From positions 186,001 through 250,000 of the forward strand of contig CALMII010000024.1 in the NCBI GenBank assembly GCA_937864115.1: a stretch of DNA of 64,000 nt, written 5' to 3'. A model generated the notes under the pieces. It made no database searches, was not told the DNA's origin, and saw only the letters and a program-made list of their open reading frames with translations. Both the position numbers and the translations under genes were made by a program. This document shows, piece by piece, positions 60,017-64,000 of this stretch. Source of the DNA: an uncultured Steroidobacter sp. (GTDB taxonomy: Bacteria > Pseudomonadota > Gammaproteobacteria > Steroidobacterales > Steroidobacteraceae). Positions within the stretch are counted from its first letter, which is position 1, and each line of letters starts with the position of its first letter.

Positions 60017-63000
60017 TCACATACTGCGCCGATACTGCCCGCCGACATCGTACAGCGCACGCGAAATCTGCCCGAGCGAACAAACCCGTACCGCGTTCAT
60101 CAGCTCTTCGAACACATTGCCGCCGGACGTCGCCACGGATTGCAGTCGTGACAATGCCGCGGCGCTCCGGTCGGCATTGCGTTGCTGGAAGTTGCGCACG
60201 GCTGCGACCTGGAAGTCCTTCTCCTCATCGGTCGAGCGGATCAGCGCCACCGTCCTGGCCTGTTCGCTCTCGGCCTTGTCGCTCAGGAACGTGTTCACGC
60301 CGATCAGCGGCAGCGAGCCGTCGTGCTTGAGCTTCTCGTAGTGCATGCTTTCTTCCTGGATGCGGCTGCGCTGGTACATCGTCTCCATCGCGCCGAGCAC
60401 GCCGCCGCGCTCCGAAATCGATTCGAACTCCCTGTAGACCGCCTCTTCGACGAGATCGGTCAGGTATTCCATGAAGAACGAGCCCTGCCAGGGGTTCTGG
60501 TTCTTGTTGATTCCCAGTTCGCGATTGATGATGAGCTGGATCGCCACCGCGCGCCGCACGCTTTCCTCCGTCGGCGTCGTCAACGCCTCGTCATACGCAT
60601 TCGTGTGCAGCGAATTGCAGTTGTCGAACAGCGCGTACATCGCCTGCAGCGTCGTACGGATGTCGTTGAACTGGATTTCCTGCGCGTGCAGGGAACGGCC
60701 CGACGTCTGGATGTGGTACTTGAGCATCTGGCTGCGCGAACCGGCGCCGTACAGATCGCGCATCGCGCGCGCCCAGATACGGCGCGCCACGCGGCCGATG
60801 ACCGCGTACTCCGGGTCCATGCCGTTGGAGAAGAAGAACGACAGGTTCGGCGCGAAGTCGTCGATCTTCATGCCGCGCGCCAGGTAGTACTCGGCGATGG
60901 TGAAGCCGTTCGACAGCGTGAAGGCGAGCTGGCTGATCGGATTCGCACCGGCCTCGGCGATGTGGTAGCCGGAGATCGATACGGAATAAAAATTGCGCAC
61001 CTTGTTATCGATGAAGTACTGCTGCACGTCGCCCATCATGCGCAGTGCGAACTCCGTCGAGAAAATACAGGTGTTCTGCGCCTGGTCTTCCTTGAGGATG
61101 TCGGCCTGCACCGTGCCGCGGACCTGCGACAGTGCTTCGGCGCGCAGGCGTGCGTACTCCTCGGCGCTCAGGACGCCGGGCGCGACCAGTTGATCGCCAG
61201 TGACGCCAAGCAGCGCGACGCCCGAACCATCGTGCCCTTCCGGCAGATCGCCGTTGTAGTGCGGTGCTTCCGCGTTCGTCGCGGTGCGCAGTTCGGCGAT
61301 GCTTTTTTCCGCAGCCGCCCAACGCCCTTCGGCGCGCAGGAAGCGCTCGATGCGCTGGTCGATGGCGGTATTCATGAACATCGCGAGCAGCATCGGTGCC
61401 GGACCATTGATGGTCATCGACACGGAAGTCGTCGGCGCACACAGATCGAAGCCGGAGTACAACTTCTTCATGTCATCGAGCGTTGCGATCGACACGCCGG
61501 AATTGCCGGTGCGGCCGTAGATGTCGGGACGCGTGTCGGGATCCTCGCCGTATAGCGTCGTCGAGTCGAAAGCTGTCGACAGGCGCGTGGCACCGTGGTC
61601 GCCAGCGAGATAGTGGAAGCGACGGTTGGTCCGCTCCGGGCCGCCTTCGCCCGCGAACATGCGGATGGGATCCTCCTCTTCGCGCCGATACGGATACACG
61701 CCCGCCGTGTACGGATAGCTGCCCGGCAGATTCTCCGTGAGGATGAACTTCAGCGTCTCGCCCCAGTCGCGGAACGCGGGCGCCGCAATCTTCGGCATGG
61801 CGTTACCGGATAGCGAAGTGGTGTAATTCTCACCGACGACATTCTTGTCGCGCACCTTGTACGAATACTGCGCATCGCTCACGCCGCGCACGCGCTGCGG
61901 CCAGCGCTTCAGTTCGGCGATGCCTTCCTGGCCGATGGCATCGAGCGCCGCGTTGTATGACGAGCGCAAGGCAACCAGGCTGCGATCCGCAGCAGCGTCG
62001 CTCAACGCATCTTCCGGGAACCGGTCGAGCGGCCCAGGAAGCCTGGCATCGTGCAGGGCCTTGAGCGATTCGTGGAGACCGCCGGCTCGGCGCGCCGCTT
62101 CCGCCGCGGCTTCGATGTTCGCCTTGGCACGGCGGCCATTGCCCGCGATCTCCGCGAGATAGCGCGCCCGCGACGCAGGGATCAGCGGATCGCGCGAGAC
62201 GAACTCGGTCGGTCCCACGTCGCTGACCGTCCGGCGCTTGCCCTCGGTCGGCGCCTTGGTGTCCACGAGGCGGCACAGCACGCCGAACAGGCGGTTCACG
62301 CCGGGGTCGTTGAAACGACTGGCGATGGTCGGGAACACCGGCACTTCGACGTCGGGCAGATGCGCCCCATCGCGATGGTTGCGGCGCCACTGCTTGCGCA
62401 CGTCGCGCAGCGCATCTTCGGCGCCGCGCTTCTCGAACTTGTTGAGTACGACGACGTCGGCGAAGTCCAGCATGTCGATCTTTTCGAGCTGACTGGCCGC
62501 ACCGTATTCGCTGGTCATCACATAGCCGGAGACATCGACGAGATCCGTGATCTCGGTATCCGACTGCCCGATGCCGGCCGTCTCGACCACGATCAGATCG
62601 AATCCCGCGAGCCGCAGCAGACCGATGGCGTCCTTGAGAATGGCGCTGGTCGCGAGGTTCTGACGCCGCGTCGCCAGCGAGCGCATGAAGATGTTGCCGG
62701 TCGACAGCGAGTTCATGCGGATACGATCGCCGAGCAGCGCACCGCCGGAACGACGGCGGGTCGGGTCCATCGCCAGCACGGCGATGTTGCGGTCCGGAAA
62801 GTGCCGCACGAAACGCTGCAGCAGTTCGTCCGTGAGGCTCGACTTGCCCGCACCGCCCGTGCCGGTCAGGCCGATCACCGGGGCATGCGACTTCGAACGG
62901 GCAATCGCACGGCGGATCGGATCGTCGCCCGACGCCGGATCGGCGTCTTCGAGCGCCGAGATCGTGCGCGCGATCTGTTCATGATCTTTCGGATTCAAGG

Positions 63001-63499
63001 GCGCGAACTCGAACGCAGGCTTCGCCGCTGCGCGCACGCGCTTGAACACGTCGTCGATCATGCCGTCGAGCCCCAGGCGACGACCGTCCTCGGGCGTGTA
63101 GATGCGCTCGACTCCGTGCCGCTGCAATGCTTCGACCTCGTGCGGCGCGATCGTGCCGCCCCCGCCGACGATCACGCGAATATGCGGGACGCCCTTCTCG
63201 CGCAGCATGTCGACCATGTAGGCGAAGTATTCGTTGTGTCCGCCCTGGTACGAAGACACGGCGATCGCATCAGCGTCCTCCTGGATCGCCGCGCGCACGA
63301 TCTCCGCGACGCTGCGGTTGTGCCCCAGATGCACGACTTCCGCACCATGCGCCTGCAGCAGCCGGCGGATCATGTTGATCGCCGCGTCGTGACCGTCGAA
63401 CAGCGATGCCGCCGTGACGAAACGCAGCGGCTTGACGGCACCGGCGACAGATTCGTTGCCCGCAGCAACCGCGCGGGACAACGCAGCGACACTATTCAT
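60017..63499 (-). CDS. icmF: Fused isobutyryl-CoA mutase with G-protein chaperone
   Basis: 1160 residues. Order: B12-binding domain 25-160 (ASLFDGHDAAINMIRRLL; VHLGHNRSVAEIV; VGGGGTI), MeaB-type GTPase near 205-460 (Walker A GLTGTGGAGKSSL; ETAGIGQSD; LNKFEKRG), linker, then the mutase barrel from about 560 (TAGVYPYRREEEDPIRMFAGEGGPERTNRRFHY; SVSISGYHIAEAGANPISQ; LHTNAYDEALTTPTEES). Methylmalonyl-CoA mutase has Arg in the motif KEF-x-x-R-NT; here it reads KEDQAQNT with Gln, as in isobutyryl-CoA mutase. It interconverts isobutyryl- and n-butyryl-CoA using adenosylcobalamin. The neighbouring bkd and acyl-CoA dehydrogenase genes fit this. Confidence 0.95.
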   Translation of the reverse strand: MNSVAALSRAVAAGNESVAGAVKPLRFVTAASLFDGHDAAINMIRRLLQAHGAEVVHLGHNRSVAEIVRAAIQEDADAIAVSSYQGGHNEYFAYMVDMLREKGVPHIRVIVGGGGTIAPHEVEALQRHGVERIYTPEDGRRLGLDGMIDDVFKRVRAAAKPAFEFAPLNPKDHEQIARTISALEDADPASGDDPIRRAIARSKSHAPVIGLTGTGGAGKSSLTDELLQRFVRHFPDRNIAVLAMDPTRRRSGGALLGDRIRMNSLSTGNIFMRSLATRRQNLATSAILKDAIGLLRLAGFDLIVVETAGIGQSDTEITDLVDVSGYVMTSEYGAASQLEKIDMLDFADVVVLNKFEKRGAEDALRDVRKQWRRNHRDGAHLPDVEVPVFPTIASRFNDPGVNRLFGVLCRLVDTKAPTEGKRRTVSDVGPTEFVSRDPLIPASRARYLAEIAGNGRRAKANIEAAAEAARRAGGLHESLKALHDARLPGPLDRFPEDALSDAAADRSLVALRSSYNAALDAIGQEGIAELKRWPQRVRGVSDAQYSYKVRDKNVVGENYTTSLSGNAMPKIAAPAFRDWGETLKFILTENLPGSYPYTAGVYPYRREEEDPIRMFAGEGGPERTNRRFHYLAGDHGATRLSTAFDSTTLYGEDPDTRPDIYGRTGNSGVSIATLDDMKKLYSGFDLCAPTTSVSMTINGPAPMLLAMFMNTAIDQRIERFLRAEGRWAAAEKSIAELRTATNAEAPHYNGDLPEGHDGSGVALLGVTGDQLVAPGVLSAEEYARLRAEALSQVRGTVQADILKEDQAQNTCIFSTEFALRMMGDVQQYFIDNKVRNFYSVSISGYHIAEAGANPISQLAFTLSNGFTIAEYYLARGMKIDDFAPNLSFFFSNGMDPEYAVIGRVARRIWARAMRDLYGAGSRSQMLKYHIQTSGRSLHAQEIQFNDIRTTLQAMYALFDNCNSLHTNAYDEALTTPTEESVRRAVAIQLIINRELGINKNQNPWQGSFFMEYLTDLVEEAVYREFESISERGGVLGAMETMYQRSRIQEESMHYEKLKHDGSLPLIGVNTFLSDKAESEQARTVALIRSTDEEKDFQVAAVRNFQQRNADRSAAALSRLQSVATSGGNVFEELMNAVRVCSLGQISRALYDVGGQYRRSM

Positions 63500-63556
63500 T
63501 CAGGCCTCGCAGGACGGATCGGCGGTCTACGGAAGGCGGCAAAGGTACTTTGCCGT

Positions 63557-63579
63557 ATATACTATACCGTCGAGTATAT
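63557..63579. promoter_or_regulatory. Operator or promoter dyad upstream of icmF
   Basis: ATATACT-9 bp-AGTATAT inverted repeat in an AT-rich patch within the 175-bp gap between icmF and the divergent tetR gene. It is a candidate site for that regulator and may contain promoter elements. Confidence 0.5.
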
Positions 63580-63674
63580 TTACCGTCCCCGCGACCGGTC
63601 AATCGCGACCGGCGGATGGCGCAGTGCGTCAGTGCTTTGCGTATGATGCCGCGGCAGAAACCCAGGAGCCTCGA

Positions 63675-64000
63675 GTGGCCAGCCGATCGACACGCGACAA
63701 CACGGCGAAGAAATCTGCTGCGGACGCAGCAACGGCGCTGTGGTCCCCTTCCGCCTCGCGCGTCCGCGACCGCGAACGCAAACGTGAAGCCGTGATCCAG
63801 ACCGCCGCACGCGCCTTCCGGGCACGCGGCTATCACAACACCTCGCTCGACGACATCGCCGGCATCCTCAACGTCACCAAGCCCACGGTCTATCACTACG
63901 TCGAGAACAAGGAGCAACTGCTGTTCGAATGCTTCCAGACGGGCCTCGCCCAGATCATGGCCGGCTTCGAGGAAGTCGCCGATTCCAAGGCGACGGCGCG
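63675..64000 (+). CDS. TetR family regulator, N-terminal part
   Basis: A GTG start at 63675 with CAGGAG upstream opens a frame that runs off the right edge (108 residues visible). After a 35-residue polar leader the helix-turn-helix reads VIQTAARAFRARGYHNTSLDDIAGILNVTKPTVYHYVENKEQLLFECF. It is divergent from icmF across a dyad, so control of icmF and perhaps the acyl-CoA dehydrogenase is likely. The ligand domain is not visible; acyl-CoA sensing would be typical of such context. Confidence 0.9.
   Translation, partial: MASRSTRDNTAKKSAADAATALWSPSASRVRDRERKREAVIQTAARAFRARGYHNTSLDDIAGILNVTKPTVYHYVENKEQLLFECFQTGLAQIMAGFEEVADSKATA

Noticed and set aside
60017..63499. Annotation as methylmalonyl-CoA mutase
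   Set aside because: The single-chain B12-GTPase-mutase order and the Gln in KEDQAQNT identify the IcmF type.
62051..63646. 531-codon plus-strand open frame opposite icmF
   Set aside because: It mirrors the IcmF frame and lacks domain motifs; IcmF motifs are complete.

Overview
The window is high-GC bacterial chromosome with short intergenic gaps, many overlapping stop/start pairs, TonB-dependent outer-membrane receptors, Tat and lipoprotein signals, and a sulfite reductase of the gammaproteobacterial CysJI type. I infer an environmental, aerobic, heterotrophic gammaproteobacterium, perhaps in or near Steroidobacterales or Xanthomonadales. No rRNA, tRNA, integrase, transposase or CRISPR array was found, so the placement rests on gene content only.

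Layout. 0-7.5 kb: the 5' part of a secreted PQQ dehydrogenase; an overlapping three-gene operon (unknown secreted protein, DUF1592-family lipoprotein, DUF1552 Tat protein); and a divergent TetR gene fused translationally to a triheme cytochrome c. A perfect 16-bp palindrome lies between them. 7.4-12.2 kb: cysJ-cysI, a 1-Cys peroxiredoxin and a divergent MarR regulator. 12.2-20.5 kb: a molybdenum hydroxylase locus (large, FeS and FAD subunits plus a CoxG-like protein) with a phosphotransferase-like protein, an amidohydrolase and a divergent SnoaL-like protein. This is probably a catabolic locus of unknown substrate. 20.7-21.8 kb: two small exported proteins. 22.0-28.4 kb: DUF3604 protein, parvulin-type PPIase, HupE/UreJ-like membrane protein and a TonB receptor. 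28.5-31.8 kb: a 2OG-Fe(II) oxygenase-like gene coupled to a membrane-anchored spermidine-synthase-like protein. 31.8-35.3 kb: a small membrane protein, a YbaY-META lipoprotein and a GH3 beta-glucosidase.

35.5-40.7 kb looks like a patchwork of acquired or decayed DNA: a truncated PIN-toxin start, an unknown secreted protein, an Rhs remnant joined to a lipoprotein gene, an orphan PilT-like ATPase, and a gamma-glutamyltransferase with Ser at the usual Thr nucleophile. 40.7-51 kb holds a 58-residue membrane protein, AraC and VOC genes, a discoidin-domain glycosidase-like gene divergent from an Oar-like TonB receptor, a DUF2934 protein, a DUF421 protein and an SDR.

51-64 kb is a coherent branched-chain acyl-CoA region. 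It has 2-oxoacid dehydrogenase E1alpha, E1beta and E2 with a divergent Lrp regulator, a ketoacyl-ACP synthase III, a cobalamin-binding protein, an acyl-CoA dehydrogenase, and a B12-dependent fused isobutyryl-CoA mutase (IcmF) divergent from a TetR gene. The inferred flow runs from valine, leucine or isoleucine keto acids to branched acyl-CoAs, then to isomerisation, oxidation or use as fatty-acid primers.

Two families of dispersed intergenic palindromes run through the window. One is a composite pair of 18-bp hairpins found at eight loci (22 hairpins), amplified in tandem at two of them. The other is a longer hairpin at three loci, immediately downstream of minus-strand genes. Most copies sit at gene 3' ends, and two genes take their final codons from them.
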